The position numbers and the translations under genes are program-made. The notes below the pieces were generated by a model. It saw only the letters and a list, made by a program, of their open reading frames with translations. It made no database searches and was not told where the DNA came from. From Dechloromonas aromatica (nom. nud.) (lineage in GTDB: Bacteria > Pseudomonadota > Gammaproteobacteria > Burkholderiales > Rhodocyclaceae), in contig JAFIHA010000040.1 of the NCBI GenBank assembly GCA_017848965.1, positions 18,560 through 82,559 of the forward strand: a stretch of 64,000 bases of DNA. The letters run 5' to 3'. This document shows positions 28,718-38,174 of this stretch, piece after piece (within the stretch, counting starts at the first letter, position 1; each line of letters starts with the position of its first letter).

Positions 28718-29037
28718 TATTTGTTCTCCTTCCAGGCGTCACGCACCACTTCCTGGGAAAGGGCGTCGAATTCGGTATTGGCGCGGCGGACATAGACCGC
28801 GGTCAGCACCCAGAAGAAAATGAACATGAAAAGTTCGGCGACGACGCCAACGGTCCATCGCGAACCTTCGGCAATCGGCTGGCCGAGCGACGCGGGCGCG
28901 AACGCCACGATCATCACGAAGCCGTAGAACATGGTCAAAACGATCGCGGCCAGGGTCCAGGCGAAACGTCCCCTCTTTGCGACCAGCTCCTGGAATTTGG
29001 GATTTCCCCGCATCCTTTCGTACATCACGCTGCTCAT
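28717..29037 (-). CDS. yjcH: DUF485 membrane protein (YjcH family), ActP partner
   Basis: 106 residues. Two membrane helices ([20 protein letters not shown] and [20 protein letters not shown]) join short charged ends. Genes of this family almost always precede actP, as here. The function is unclear; a role in ActP assembly or activity is assumed from linkage. Confidence 0.92.
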   Translation of the reverse strand: MSSVMYERMRGNPKFQELVAKRGRFAWTLAAIVLTMFYGFVMIVAFAPASLGQPIAEGSRWTVGVVAELFMFIFFWVLTAVYVRRANTEFDALSQEVVRDAWKENK

Positions 29038-29079
29038 AGTTGTTCTCCTTATTAATAATTACCGCTAAGCGGCGTGCGC

Positions 29080-29138
29080 ATTGTATCTTATATAAGACCC
29101 GATAACCTTACAGTGTATGTAAGTTTACGCATGCGTAA
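29080..29138. promoter_or_regulatory. Divergent control region with two palindromes (actP side and echA side)
   Basis: Two symmetric elements lie side by side: CTTACA-N5-TGTAAG (29107-29123) and the perfect 14-bp palindrome TTACGCATGCGTAA (29125-29138). A -10-like TACAAT for the minus-strand yjcH-actP operon is at 29080-29085, which places the first palindrome at its -35. The second ends 15 bp before the enoyl-CoA hydratase ATG. A dimeric regulator shared by both genes is inferred. Confidence 0.55.
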
Positions 29139-29153
29139 TTTTGGACATGGAAC

Positions 29154-29930
29154 ATGAGCAGCATTGACCTGAAAATTGACGGTGAAATCGCCACCCTGAC
29201 CCTGAACAATCCCGCCAAGCTGAATGCCATCGACCTGGCGATGTGGCGCGCCTTGAGCCACCACATGGCGACGCTGGCCGCCGATTCCAGCGTCCGTTGC
29301 ATCGTCCTGCGCGGTGCTGGCGAGGCCGCTTTCGCCGCCGGCGGCGATCTCGAGGAATTCGTCAGTGCCCGGACCACGCTCGATCAGGCGCTGCTCTATC
29401 ACGGCGAAGTTGCCGCCGCGCTGAATGCCATCGCCGATTCGCCGCACCCGACGGTGGCACTGATCCAGGGCGCCTGCATCGGCGGCGGGCTGGAGATCGC
29501 CGGCGCCTGCGACCTGCGTATTGCCGGCGAAGGTGCGAAGTTCGGCGCGCCGATCAACAAGCTCGGCTTTTCGATGTATCCGGGGGAGATGGAAGGCCTG
29601 CTGCGTCTCGCCGGTGCTGCCGTGGTCAAGGAAATCCTGCTCGAAGGGCGCATCCTCGGTGCCCGCGAGGCTTACGAAAAAGGCCTGCTGACGCGCGTCG
29701 TGCCCGACCTCCAGGTCGCCGACGAAGCTTATGCCAGCGCCCGCCGTATCTGCCAGGGGGCGCCGCTCGTCGCTGGCTGGCACAAGCAGTGGATCTGTCG
29801 TCTGCAGGATGGCCGGCCGTTGACCGACGCGGAAAAGGCCGCCTCCTTCGCCTTTCTCGACACCGAGGATTACCGCGAGGGGCTGGCCGCCTTCCTGGAA
29901 AAGCGCAAGCCGCAGTTCAAGGCGCGCTGA
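29154..29930 (+). CDS. Enoyl-CoA hydratase/isomerase family protein
   Basis: Crotonase-fold enzyme of 258 residues. Oxyanion-hole segments are present: AFAAGGDLEEF near residue 62 and GACIGGGLEIAGACDLRIA near 105-123. The acid/base Glu region reads YPGEMEGLLRLAG. The C-terminal helices are normal. It adds water to, or isomerises, an acyl-CoA; the exact substrate cannot be assigned. It diverges from yjcH-actP across a palindromic control region, suggesting co-regulation in short-chain carboxylate use. Confidence 0.88.
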   Translation: MSSIDLKIDGEIATLTLNNPAKLNAIDLAMWRALSHHMATLAADSSVRCIVLRGAGEAAFAAGGDLEEFVSARTTLDQALLYHGEVAAALNAIADSPHPTVALIQGACIGGGLEIAGACDLRIAGEGAKFGAPINKLGFSMYPGEMEGLLRLAGAAVVKEILLEGRILGAREAYEKGLLTRVVPDLQVADEAYASARRICQGAPLVAGWHKQWICRLQDGRPLTDAEKAASFAFLDTEDYREGLAAFLEKRKPQFKAR

Positions 29931-29940
29931 AGCGCCGGAC

Positions 29941-30747
29941 TCAGGGGGCGAACAGGTTCCACAGCATCTTCGCCGAAAGCAGCAGCAACAGCCCGGCGAA
30001 GATGCCGCGCAGCAGGCGCACCGGTAGCTGGTGCGTGAGCCGCGCGCCGAGCGGCGCGACCAGCACGCTGGCGACGAGGATGACGGCCAGCGCCGGCAGA
30101 TAGACGAAGCCGAGACTGCCCGGCGGCAGCCCGGCATGCCCCCAGCCATGCCAGACATAGCCGCAGGTGCCGCCGATGGCGATCGGCAGGCCGACCGCGG
30201 CCGAGGTGCCGATCGCCTGCTGGGGGCGAACGCCGCACCAGATCAGGAAAGGTACCGTCAGGGCGCCACCGCCGATCGCCACCAGACTCGAGAAAGCGCC
30301 GATCACGCCGCCCGCCAGGCTCAGGCCGAGCGCTCCGGGCAGGCTGCGGCCGGCTCGCGGACGTCGTTGAGCGATCATCTGGCCGGCGACGAAGAGCATG
30401 AAGGCAGCGAAGATCAAGGCCAGGAGCCGCGACGAGACGAAAGTCGCGAGATAGGCGCCGCACAAGGTACCGAGCAGGATGCCCGGGGTCAGTCGACGTA
30501 CCGTTGGCCAGAGCACGGCCCGGTGGGCATGGTGGGCGCGCAGACTGGAAGCCGCAGTGAACAGGATGGTCGCCATTGAGGTGCCGAGCGCCAGATGCAG
30601 TATTTCGTTTTCCGGGAAGCCTTGTCCGGCGAACAGCAAGGCCAGCATCGGCACCACCACGACGCCGCCGCCGACGCCGAGCAGGCCGGCGAAAAAGCCG
30701 GCGACCGCACCAGTCGCCAGATAGGCGGCAAGCAGCATCAGCGACAT
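29941..30747 (-). CDS. TauE/SafE (DUF81) permease, copy 1
   Basis: 268 residues with about eight membrane helices and the duplicated family motif: GAVAGFFAGLLGVGGGVVVVP near the start and GVIGAFSSLVAIGGGALTVP in the middle. Members move sulfite, sulfoacetate or other small anions. The ATG at 30747 was chosen; the open frame extends much further upstream but runs into mdcH in another frame. It lies 10 bp after mdcH and closes the malonate operon, so a small organic anion such as malonate or acetate is conceivable. A paralogue sits at 40716-41516. Confidence 0.87.
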   Translation of the reverse strand: MSLMLLAAYLATGAVAGFFAGLLGVGGGVVVVPMLALLFAGQGFPENEILHLALGTSMATILFTAASSLRAHHAHRAVLWPTVRRLTPGILLGTLCGAYLATFVSSRLLALIFAAFMLFVAGQMIAQRRPRAGRSLPGALGLSLAGGVIGAFSSLVAIGGGALTVPFLIWCGVRPQQAIGTSAAVGLPIAIGGTCGYVWHGWGHAGLPPGSLGFVYLPALAVILVASVLVAPLGARLTHQLPVRLLRGIFAGLLLLLSAKMLWNLFAP

Positions 30748-30757
30748 CAAGCCAGCC

Positions 30758-31672
30758 TCAACCGGCGCATGACGCCAGCCAGGCGACGATACCGTCGCTG
30801 CTCCGAAAATCGTCGCTGGCCCGTACCGGAATCTCCGGCGCCATTTCTCCGAACAGTCGCGCCAGGGCATTGCCCGGCCCGATCTCAAGAACCGCATCCG
30901 GCTGCATCTCGCGAATTGCCTGCAGGCAGGCTGCCCAATCGAGCGGCTCGGCCAACTGGCGGGCCAGTGCGCCAAGCGCTGGTGCAACCCGGCGTGCTGC
31001 CGTCGCATCGACAGCACTGAACACGGGGAAAGACAAACGGGCATCGGGCAATGCCAGCAGATGTTCCGCGAAAGCATTCGTAGCAGACAAGAGCCGCGCC
31101 GTATGCGAAGGGGTGCGAATCGGTAGTGCCACCAGGCGCGTCGCACCGGCCGCCGCCAGCGTGCTGGCGAGCGCAGCCTGACCTGCCTGTGGACCGGCGA
31201 GTACCAGATGGCGCGGCGCGTTGCGGATGGCGATGGCGAACCCGGCTGCGCTCGCTAGCTGGGCAACCCGCGCTTCCTCCAGACCGAGCACGGCGAGCAT
31301 GCCGTACTCGCCAGGCGCCGCCTGATCCATCAAGGCTGCCCGCGTTGCGCACAAGCCGACTCCCTGGATCGGCGAAAAGGCACCGGCAACGCAGCAGGCG
31401 GCCATTTCGCCAAGCGAATAGCCGGCGGCACAAATCGGTTGTGGCAGGCGATCACGCAACTTGCCCCATAACGCCATCTGCTGGGCGAAAATCAGAGGCT
31501 GCGCGACCTTGTTTTCGGCCAGCCATTCAGATCGTGGTGGGTTGTGCGAACACAGTTCGGGCACCACTGCCGACACCGCCGAAAGCAAACCGGCGTTGCC
31601 GGTTTCGACAAGTTGCCGCCAGTGCGCCGCCGTCTGCCCGCCCTGGCCGCTGAACAGGAGCGCCAGCCGCAT
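30758..31672 (-). CDS. mdcH: Malonyl-CoA:ACP transacylase MdcH
   Basis: Acyltransferase of 304 residues that primes malonate decarboxylase by loading malonyl onto the MdcC prosthetic group. It has an FSGQGGQ N-terminus, the nucleophile elbow GYSLGEM near residue 88, the QMALWG motif and a downstream catalytic His in TPSHTARL. The ATG at 31672 lies 1 bp after the mdcB stop; a TTG three codons upstream also lies in frame. Confidence 0.9.
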   Translation of the reverse strand: MRLALLFSGQGGQTAAHWRQLVETGNAGLLSAVSAVVPELCSHNPPRSEWLAENKVAQPLIFAQQMALWGKLRDRLPQPICAAGYSLGEMAACCVAGAFSPIQGVGLCATRAALMDQAAPGEYGMLAVLGLEEARVAQLASAAGFAIAIRNAPRHLVLAGPQAGQAALASTLAAAGATRLVALPIRTPSHTARLLSATNAFAEHLLALPDARLSFPVFSAVDATAARRVAPALGALARQLAEPLDWAACLQAIREMQPDAVLEIGPGNALARLFGEMAPEIPVRASDDFRSSDGIVAWLASCAG

Positions 31673-31673
31673 C

Positions 31674-32552
31674 TCAGGCAAGCCCGTCGAGTTCGGCCAG
31701 GAACAAGGTCACCCCGAGCAGGTCGGCGCTACCGCCGGGGCTCAGGCGGCGGGCGACGAAGGCCGCATCGATTGCCTGCGCCCGCTCGCGCCAATCGCTG
31801 GCCAGGACACCGCCGGCGGCAAGAAAATCGGCCGCCTGCCGGCGTCCGAAGGCGAGCCCGTCCGGACCGCCGCGCCATAGGAGATTGCTGTCCTCGACTT
31901 CGGCGATCAGTGCAAAGAGGGCTTGTTCAGCCGCCAGTTCGGGATCGCCGGTGGCGGCCAGGATGCGGCGGTAGGCTGGCAAACCGATCGCCAGCGCCGC
32001 CGGGAAACCGGCCGCCGCTTCCTGACGGGCGCCGCCGCTCCCGTAACGCCGGGCGACGAGCAGCCCATGGCTGTCCGCCGGTGTTTGCAGCAGATCGGCC
32101 AGAATGCCCTCGCCCCAGCGCTCGGCCACGCAGCGACAGGCGCTGGCCGCTGTCAGCGTCTGGCTGCTGGCGAGCAGGTAGCCGCTGGCGGCACAAAGCA
32201 AGCCGAGATTGAAGATCGCACCGCGGTGCGTGTTGATGCCGCCAGTCGCCGCCAGCATGCGCCGCTCGGCGGCGATCCCCAGCGTTTGCAGCGAAGCCAG
32301 TGCGGGATCGTGGCGGCCGCAATCGGCGATTGCCGGAAAATAGTCGCGCAGCGCCTGCAGACTGCGCACGAAACTGGTGAAATCCATGTCGGCATGGCTG
32401 CCCTGGCTTCCCGGGCAGACCAGCCCGGGTTTCAGCGGCAGGGCCACCTCGCGGTAGAGGCTGCGGATCACCAGGCGGCCGACATATCCGAGCGACGGGG
32501 CCTGGCCCGGAAAGCCGGGGGCAATCGATGCACGCGTGGCAATTTCAGGCAT
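31674..32552 (-). CDS. mdcB: Triphosphoribosyl-dephospho-CoA synthase MdcB
   Basis: CitG/MdcB-family enzyme of 292 residues that makes 2'-(5''-triphosphoribosyl)-3'-dephospho-CoA, the prosthetic-group precursor for MdcC. Signature segments are EVALPLKPGLVCPGSQGSHADMDF (residues ~33-56 region) and AATGGINTHRGAIFNLGLL. It overlaps mdcG by 8 bp. Confidence 0.9.
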   Translation of the reverse strand: MPEIATRASIAPGFPGQAPSLGYVGRLVIRSLYREVALPLKPGLVCPGSQGSHADMDFTSFVRSLQALRDYFPAIADCGRHDPALASLQTLGIAAERRMLAATGGINTHRGAIFNLGLLCAASGYLLASSQTLTAASACRCVAERWGEGILADLLQTPADSHGLLVARRYGSGGARQEAAAGFPAALAIGLPAYRRILAATGDPELAAEQALFALIAEVEDSNLLWRGGPDGLAFGRRQAADFLAAGGVLASDWRERAQAIDAAFVARRLSPGGSADLLGVTLFLAELDGLA

Positions 32553-33213
32553 GACAGTGCTCCGGCGACAAGGTCGCGATCAGGCGCGCCAGCGGCAGAA
32601 GGGCGACATCGCGCTGGCCTTTTGCCAATACCGGCGTCTCCGGGGTCGGTAGATGGGCAAGAATTTCCCGCCAGGCAACGGCATTGCCGTCGGGAAAACG
32701 GATTTCGCCGTCGAGACGACAAGGCACCCGGGCCGCCGTCCGCTCCAGTTCGCCAAGCATGGCAATCAACTGCCTCTCGCTGGCGACATCGCAGATCAGG
32801 TCGATATCGGACGCCTGATGGCGATAGGGCTCGCCGCTGATCGCTTCCCAGGCCAGCGAGCCGTAGACGCCAAGCGCGATTGCGCCGGCCCGCGCCCGTT
32901 CGGCCAGCGAGCCGAGTTCCAGGGCGTGCGCGGCCGGCAGGCGATGCAGGCATTGCTCGATTTGCAGCGGCGGCCGGCAGCGCTCAATCGCCTCTGGCTC
33001 GACGCGGATCGCCAGGCGTTGCCGTCCCTGTGCCGTCGGCAGCGTCAGACCGAGCACCAGCATCTCCTCATCGGCTGGCTGGCGCGCCGCCACCAATGGC
33101 CGGCCAGCGGCAAGCCAGCGCTGCGCAGCCTGCGCCAGCGGGCTGCCGGGCGCCGCGCAAGGCGATTGCCAGGCTGCCTCCGGCTGCAGATAAACCAAGT
33201 CGTGGCGCAACAT
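32545..33213 (-). CDS. mdcG: Phosphoribosyl-dephospho-CoA transferase MdcG
   Basis: Nucleotidyltransferase-fold enzyme (222 residues from this start) that attaches the dephospho-CoA-derived group to MdcC. The catalytic pattern GSLAWEAISG ... SDIDLICD (about residues 118-143) carries the paired aspartates. The ATG at 33213 (MLRHDLVYL) matches the RHDL-type N-terminus of the family. An upstream ATG at 33237 would overlap mdcE by 20 bp and remains possible. Confidence 0.85.
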   Translation of the reverse strand: MLRHDLVYLQPEAAWQSPCAAPGSPLAQAAQRWLAAGRPLVAARQPADEEMLVLGLTLPTAQGRQRLAIRVEPEAIERCRPPLQIEQCLHRLPAAHALELGSLAERARAGAIALGVYGSLAWEAISGEPYRHQASDIDLICDVASERQLIAMLGELERTAARVPCRLDGEIRFPDGNAVAWREILAHLPTPETPVLAKGQRDVALLPLARLIATLSPEHCHA

Positions 33214-33217
33214 GCTG

Positions 33218-33940
33218 TCAGCCGGCGAACACCGCATGCTGCACCTGTCCGCTCACGCCGGCCGCCAGTTGCCGCCCGCCACGCGCCGTGCCGAGGGTTT
33301 GGCGTTGGTCGCCGCCATCCCGGCTCTGAGCGACTTCGCGCAATGCCTCGAGCAATAGTATCGCCGTCGGTGCCGGCCAGATCGCCGCGATCGCGCCCAT
33401 CTTCTGGTAGCTCGCTGCTCCCGGGGCGAAGATCGGCGAACTCGCCGCCAGTTCGACCAGTCGTTCGTGAGCGATCTTGGTCACCCGCGCCATCGCCCGC
33501 AAGTCCATCACCCGAACCTGGGCATCGGCCAGCGCATAGGCCTGGTCGGCCATCAGGCCGAAGGACAGGAAACCGCCGCTGACCGCGTTGGCGGTCACCA
33601 GGGCGAGCGAGGGATGCCCCTGGCGACGGGCGAAATCGACACAACTGGCGAGATGCGCCAGCGAACCGTTCAGGCAGAGCAGTTCCTGAATGCGCGACAG
33701 CGCCTGACCGCTGGTGTCGACCAGGAAGACCAGCGGCCGTCCCGGATGCTGCTCGACCGTATCGAGAACCGTGCCGGCCAGCGCCAGCGCCATCGCATGA
33801 TCGATCGCCGCCGCGTCGGTGGTGCCAAGCACCGCGACCGGGCCCTGGGCAGTCTGCGCCTCGCCGGCAAGCACCTGGTTGGCCACGGCGACCGCGTGGC
33901 CGGCCGGGAATAGCGCATCGAGAATGGTATTCAGCGTCAT
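33218..33940 (-). CDS. mdcE: Malonate decarboxylase gamma subunit MdcE
   Basis: 240 residues, carboxyltransferase fold. With MdcD it forms the malonyl-ACP decarboxylase. Crotonase-like features: LVFLVDTSGQALSRIQELLCLNGSLA and the oxyanion region VTANAVSGGFLSFGLMADQAYA. The ATG at 33940 overlaps the mdcD stop by 4 bp; the open frame upstream is a shadow of mdcD. Confidence 0.9.
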   Translation of the reverse strand: MTLNTILDALFPAGHAVAVANQVLAGEAQTAQGPVAVLGTTDAAAIDHAMALALAGTVLDTVEQHPGRPLVFLVDTSGQALSRIQELLCLNGSLAHLASCVDFARRQGHPSLALVTANAVSGGFLSFGLMADQAYALADAQVRVMDLRAMARVTKIAHERLVELAASSPIFAPGAASYQKMGAIAAIWPAPTAILLLEALREVAQSRDGGDQRQTLGTARGGRQLAAGVSGQVQHAVFAG

Positions 33941-34833
33941 GTCGGCAATCCTTCCTTCAAGGCAATCAGCTCGTCGCAGTCGAGCAGCGGTACGCGTGCC
34001 GGCTCGGCGACGCCGAGCGCCGCCCAGACTTCGAGGCCGTCGCGGCAACCGGCGTAGGTGGCCAGTCGGCCTTGCAGACGCACCTGTTCGGCGCGCAGGC
34101 TGGCCAGCGTGTTCGGCCTTTCCTGCCAGCCGGCGAGGAGCGCGCTGGCGCCGTTGCGGAAAGCGGCGATATCGTCGTCGACCAGCGCCGCGCAATCGTC
34201 CATCAGGTAGCGGTGCTTGCCACCGGTGACGCGCCAGACCAGGGCACGGTCCTTGGCATCGAATTCCTCGACGCCGGCTACCGTTTCGATGACCTCCGGG
34301 CCGGACAGCGCCAGCCGCCCCTCTTCAGACATGACCACCGCCGAACACAGCTTGGCGACGATGCCCATGCCGCCGAAGGCGCCGCAACTACCGCCGACCA
34401 GGGCAATGACCGGGACGCCGGCAGCCCGTGCGGCAAGCACGGCGCGCATGATTTCGGAGATGGCGATCAGCCCGGCGTTGGCCTCGTGCAAGCGGACGCC
34501 ACCGGAATCGATGAGAAACAGCAGGGCTGCTGGTTTTTCGGCAACGGCGCGGCGCAGCAGGCCGACAATCTTGGCGCCGTGGATTTCGCCGACGGCACCG
34601 CCCATGAACTGGCCTTCCTGGGCGGCGACCAGGACCAGCCGGCCGCCAAGTTGCCCCGCACCAACGACGACACCGTCGTCGAAAGCACCGGGCAACTCAA
34701 GCTGGGCCAGGTGCGGACTCGGTTGCGCAACAGCCGGTGGCAGGAATTCGCAAAAGCTGCCGGGGTCGAGCAGGCCGGCCAGACGCTGGCGGGCGGTGGC
34801 CTCGAACCAGCTATGACGGATGGACAGACTCAT
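33937..34833 (-). CDS. mdcD: Malonate decarboxylase beta subunit MdcD
   Basis: 298 residues, carboxyltransferase fold resembling the AccD superfamily. It has FMGGAVGEIHGAKIVGLLRRA, the conserved LIDSGGVRLHEANAG acyl-CoA loop and ALVGGSCGAFGGMGIVA. It works with MdcE to decarboxylate malonyl-S-MdcC to acetyl-S-MdcC. It overlaps mdcC and mdcE by 4 bp each. Confidence 0.92.
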   Translation of the reverse strand: MSLSIRHSWFEATARQRLAGLLDPGSFCEFLPPAVAQPSPHLAQLELPGAFDDGVVVGAGQLGGRLVLVAAQEGQFMGGAVGEIHGAKIVGLLRRAVAEKPAALLFLIDSGGVRLHEANAGLIAISEIMRAVLAARAAGVPVIALVGGSCGAFGGMGIVAKLCSAVVMSEEGRLALSGPEVIETVAGVEEFDAKDRALVWRVTGGKHRYLMDDCAALVDDDIAAFRNGASALLAGWQERPNTLASLRAEQVRLQGRLATYAGCRDGLEVWAALGVAEPARVPLLDCDELIALKEGLPT

Positions 34834-35144
34834 TGCGCACCTCCGCGATAGTCGGCCAGCGCCTGCGCCAGGCGCAGGCTGACGACCGCCGGGGTCGCCC
34901 CCATGTCGTTGATGGCGATGCTCGTCCCGCCGACTGCCTGGCTGGCGGCGAAGGTCGCCAGCACGGCGCGCCAGGTTTCGCCGAAACCGCGTGCCGAGGT
35001 GTTAACGCTGATTTCGCAAATCTGACGGTCGACGCCCGAACGGACCAGAATTTCGAGATTGCCGGAGCCGACCACGCCGCATAGCGCGGGTGGCGCAGCG
35101 GCGAGCAGGGCTTGCGAGGGAAACTTGAATTCGAGTTTTTCCAT
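34830..35144 (-). CDS. mdcC: Malonate decarboxylase acyl carrier protein MdcC
   Basis: Delta subunit of 104 residues carrying the phosphoribosyl-dephospho-CoA group. The serine that receives it lies in the conserved GVVGSGNLEILV segment (about residue 27). ISVNTSARGFGETW follows. The ATG at 35144 sits 5 bp after the mdcA stop; the longer open frame upstream is an mdcA shadow. The length is close to known MdcC proteins (about 100). Confidence 0.9.
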   Translation of the reverse strand: MEKLEFKFPSQALLAAAPPALCGVVGSGNLEILVRSGVDRQICEISVNTSARGFGETWRAVLATFAASQAVGGTSIAINDMGATPAVVSLRLAQALADYRGGAQ

Positions 35145-35149
35145 GGCAT

Positions 35150-36814
35150 TCACCAATTGCGGAAACGGGAAGGCGGCGCGTAGAGACCGCCCGACCAGCG
35201 CACCAGGTCCTTGACCGAGCGCGCCGCGAGCAGGCCGCGGCTGGCCTGCCGGGGGTTGATGCCGAGGTCTTCGGGACGACGGACGATGCCGCGGTCGCGC
35301 AGGTTCTCGACCATCGCCTTGTCGCGCGCCATGCCCACCGGAGTGAAACCGGCGACGCCGCGGATCGCCTGCTCGCGCTCTTCCGGCGTCCGGCAAAGCA
35401 GCAGGTTGGCGATCCCTTCCTCGGTCACGATGTGGCTGACGTCGTCGCCGTGAATCATGATCGGCGGCAGCTCGGCGCCCATGCTGTGCTGCAGTTGCCA
35501 GGCGTCGAGTTCCTCGACGAAGACCGGTGCCATGTGTTCGCGGAAGGTCTCGACCATCTGCACGACCAGCTTGCGCCCGCGCGTCGCCTGCGGCCCGTAG
35601 GCCTCGCGGCCGGCCTTGAGCCAGGCCGGGCTGGCATGACGGCGGCCGTGCGGGTCGGAACCCATGTTCGGCGCGCCGCCGAAACCGGTGATCCGGCCCA
35701 GCGTCGCCGTCGAACTGTTGCCGGCCAGATCCATCTGCAGGGTGGAGCCGATGAACATGTCGCAGGCGTACAGCCCGGCTGTCTGGCAGAAGGCGCGATT
35801 GGAACGCATGCTGCCGTCGGCACCGGTGAAGAAGACGTCGGAGCGGGCCGCGATATAGGGATCCATGCCAACTTCCGAGCCGAAGCAATGCACCGATTCG
35901 ACGAAACCGGATTCGATCGCCGGGATCAGCGTCGGATGCGGATTCAGCGCCCAGTGCGTGCAGATCTTGCCCTTCAGGCCAAGCTCGGCGGCGTAGGTCG
36001 GCAGCAGCAGCTCGATCGCCGCCGTGTCGAAACCGATGCCGTGGTTCAGCCGGGTGACGCCGTACTCGGCGTAGATGCCCTTGATCGCCATCATCGCCAT
36101 CAGCACCTGGACCTCGGTAATCTGCGCCGGGTCGCGGGTGAACAAGGGCTCGATGTAGTTCGGCTTGGGCGCCAGCACGGTGAAATCGACCCAGTCGGCC
36201 GGCACATCGACGCGCGGCAACTGATCGAGGCGCTCGTTGACCTGGGCGATGACGATGCCGCCCTTGAACGCGGTCGCCTCGACGATGGCCGGCGTGTCCT
36301 CGGTGTTCGGCCCGAGGTAGAGATTGCCCTGGGCATCCGCCGCCTGCGCCGCGATCAGCGCGACGTTCGGCGTCAGGTCGAGGAAGTAGCGGCCGAACAA
36401 TTCGAGATAGGTGTGGATGGCGCCGATCTCGATGCGCTGCTGCTGGACCAGCTTGGCCAGCCGGGCGCCCTGCGGGCCGCTGAAGGAAAAGTCGAGGCGG
36501 CTGGCCAGGCCGCGCTCGAAAAGGTCCACATGGCTCGGTAGCGCCAGGACAGACTGGACCATCTGGAGGTGATTGATGCGCGCCGGATCGCAGTCGGCCA
36601 GCGACTCGGCGAGGAAATCGGCCTGCTTCTGGTTGTTGCCTTCGAGGCAGACGCGGTCGCCCCGCTCGATGACGGCTTCGAGCAGGTCGATGATGCGGTC
36701 GGCCGGAATTTCCTTGCCGTTCTTGCCATGCAAGCCCAGGCTGGCCGCTCGTTCGAGGCGCTTGCCGCGGCTCTGGCGCAGGGAATCCCAGGCACGGGGA
36801 AGGGGGGCGTTCAT
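35150..36814 (-). CDS. mdcA: Malonate decarboxylase alpha subunit MdcA
   Basis: Acetyl-S-ACP:malonate ACP transferase of 554 residues. It swaps malonate for acetate on MdcC, releasing acetate. It belongs to the CoA-transferase superfamily. Recognisable segments are SLGLHGKNGKEIPADR, RLNHGIGFDTAAIELLLP and GRITGFGGAPNMGSDPHGRR. A GGAG ribosome site precedes the ATG. It lies 19 bp downstream of the TRAP large permease gene. Confidence 0.94.
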   Translation of the reverse strand: MNAPLPRAWDSLRQSRGKRLERAASLGLHGKNGKEIPADRIIDLLEAVIERGDRVCLEGNNQKQADFLAESLADCDPARINHLQMVQSVLALPSHVDLFERGLASRLDFSFSGPQGARLAKLVQQQRIEIGAIHTYLELFGRYFLDLTPNVALIAAQAADAQGNLYLGPNTEDTPAIVEATAFKGGIVIAQVNERLDQLPRVDVPADWVDFTVLAPKPNYIEPLFTRDPAQITEVQVLMAMMAIKGIYAEYGVTRLNHGIGFDTAAIELLLPTYAAELGLKGKICTHWALNPHPTLIPAIESGFVESVHCFGSEVGMDPYIAARSDVFFTGADGSMRSNRAFCQTAGLYACDMFIGSTLQMDLAGNSSTATLGRITGFGGAPNMGSDPHGRRHASPAWLKAGREAYGPQATRGRKLVVQMVETFREHMAPVFVEELDAWQLQHSMGAELPPIMIHGDDVSHIVTEEGIANLLLCRTPEEREQAIRGVAGFTPVGMARDKAMVENLRDRGIVRRPEDLGINPRQASRGLLAARSVKDLVRWSGGLYAPPSRFRNW

Positions 36815-36833
36815 GATCTTCGCTCCGTTCGCT

Positions 36834-38174
36834 TCAGGAACCGCTGTACTGCGATGGCAGCCAGGTGGCGATTTCCGGGAAGATGCACAGCAGGACGATG
36901 CCGAGCACCATCAGCAGCAGGAAAGGCACCGTCCCCCACATGATTTCCTTCAACTTGATGTCCGGCGCGATGCCGCTGATGACGAACAGGTTGAGGCCAA
37001 CCGGCGGGTGGATCAGGCCCATTTCCATCAGGATGGTCATGATCACGCCGAACCAGATCAGGTCGATGCCGAGCGCGTTCAGGGCGGGCAGGATGATCGG
37101 CGTCACCATCAGGATGATGGCCACCGGCGGCAGGAAGAAGCCGAGCACGATGAGCAGGATGTTGACCCAGAAGAAGAAGGCCCACTTGCTCAGTTCCAGC
37201 GAGATCATCCAGGCCGCTGCCGACTGCGTGATGTGCAGGTAGCTCATCACGTAGGTGTAGAGGAAGGACATGGCGATGATCAGCATGATCATCGACGACT
37301 CGCGGGCGGTACCGGAAAGGATGACCTTGAGGTCGCTCCAGCGCCAGCAACCGTAGATTCCCATCACCATCAGCAGGGCGCCGAAGGCACCGATGCCGGC
37401 GACTTCCGACGGCGTCGCCCAACCACCATAGAGGGCGACCATGACGACGATGATCAGGCCGAGGAAAGGCGCCAGCCGCGGCAGGGTCTCGAGGCGTTCC
37501 TTCCAGCTGTAAAACTCGTCGACCGGCGGCGCGCTCGCCGTCGCCTTGCTGAGTGCGATCTTCTCGTTCTTTTCGGCCCAAGACTTGTACATCACCCAGA
37601 TCGAGAACAGCGCCGTCAGCAGCAGACCCGGACCGACGCCGGCCATGAACAGCTTGCCGATCGACTGCTCGGTGGCGAGGCCATAAAGGATCAGCGTCAG
37701 CGACGGCGGGATCAGGATACCCAGGGTGCCGCCGGCGGCGATCAGGCCGGTCGCCAGGCGTTCGGAATAGCCGCGCTTGCGCATTTCCGGGATGCCCGAG
37801 GAACCGATCGCCGAACAGGTCGCTGGCGAGGAGCCGCACATTGCCGCGAACACCGAGCAGGCCAGCGTGTTGGCCAGGCCCAGGCCGCCCGGCACCTTGT
37901 ACAGCCAGCGATTCAAGGAGTTGTACAAATCCGAGCCGGCGCGCGACTTGCCGATCGCCGCGCCCATCATGATGAACAGCGGAATGGTCAGCAGTGTGAA
38001 GCTGTTCAGTTCGGAAAAGATGGTCTCGGCGATGATCGACAATTGCGCCGCCGGCATGAAGAAATACATGAAGATCAGGGCGACCGAGCCGACGGCGAAG
38101 GCGATCGGCATGCCCGAGAAGAGGAAGATGAAGGTGGCGGCCGCATAGAGCAGGCCCAGGGTTCCGACGCTCAT
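36834..38174 (-). CDS. dctM: TRAP transporter large permease (DctM type)
   Basis: 446 residues, about 12 membrane helices, DctM family: [22 protein letters not shown], the [19 protein letters not shown] segment and [13 protein letters not shown]. It is the channel subunit of a secondary, sodium-driven high-affinity importer. It overlaps dctQ by 4 bp. Malonate is the probable substrate from its position ahead of mdcA in the same operon. Confidence 0.92.
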   Translation of the reverse strand: MSVGTLGLLYAAATFIFLFSGMPIAFAVGSVALIFMYFFMPAAQLSIIAETIFSELNSFTLLTIPLFIMMGAAIGKSRAGSDLYNSLNRWLYKVPGGLGLANTLACSVFAAMCGSSPATCSAIGSSGIPEMRKRGYSERLATGLIAAGGTLGILIPPSLTLILYGLATEQSIGKLFMAGVGPGLLLTALFSIWVMYKSWAEKNEKIALSKATASAPPVDEFYSWKERLETLPRLAPFLGLIIVVMVALYGGWATPSEVAGIGAFGALLMVMGIYGCWRWSDLKVILSGTARESSMIMLIIAMSFLYTYVMSYLHITQSAAAWMISLELSKWAFFFWVNILLIVLGFFLPPVAIILMVTPIILPALNALGIDLIWFGVIMTILMEMGLIHPPVGLNLFVISGIAPDIKLKEIMWGTVPFLLLMVLGIVLLCIFPEIATWLPSQYSGS

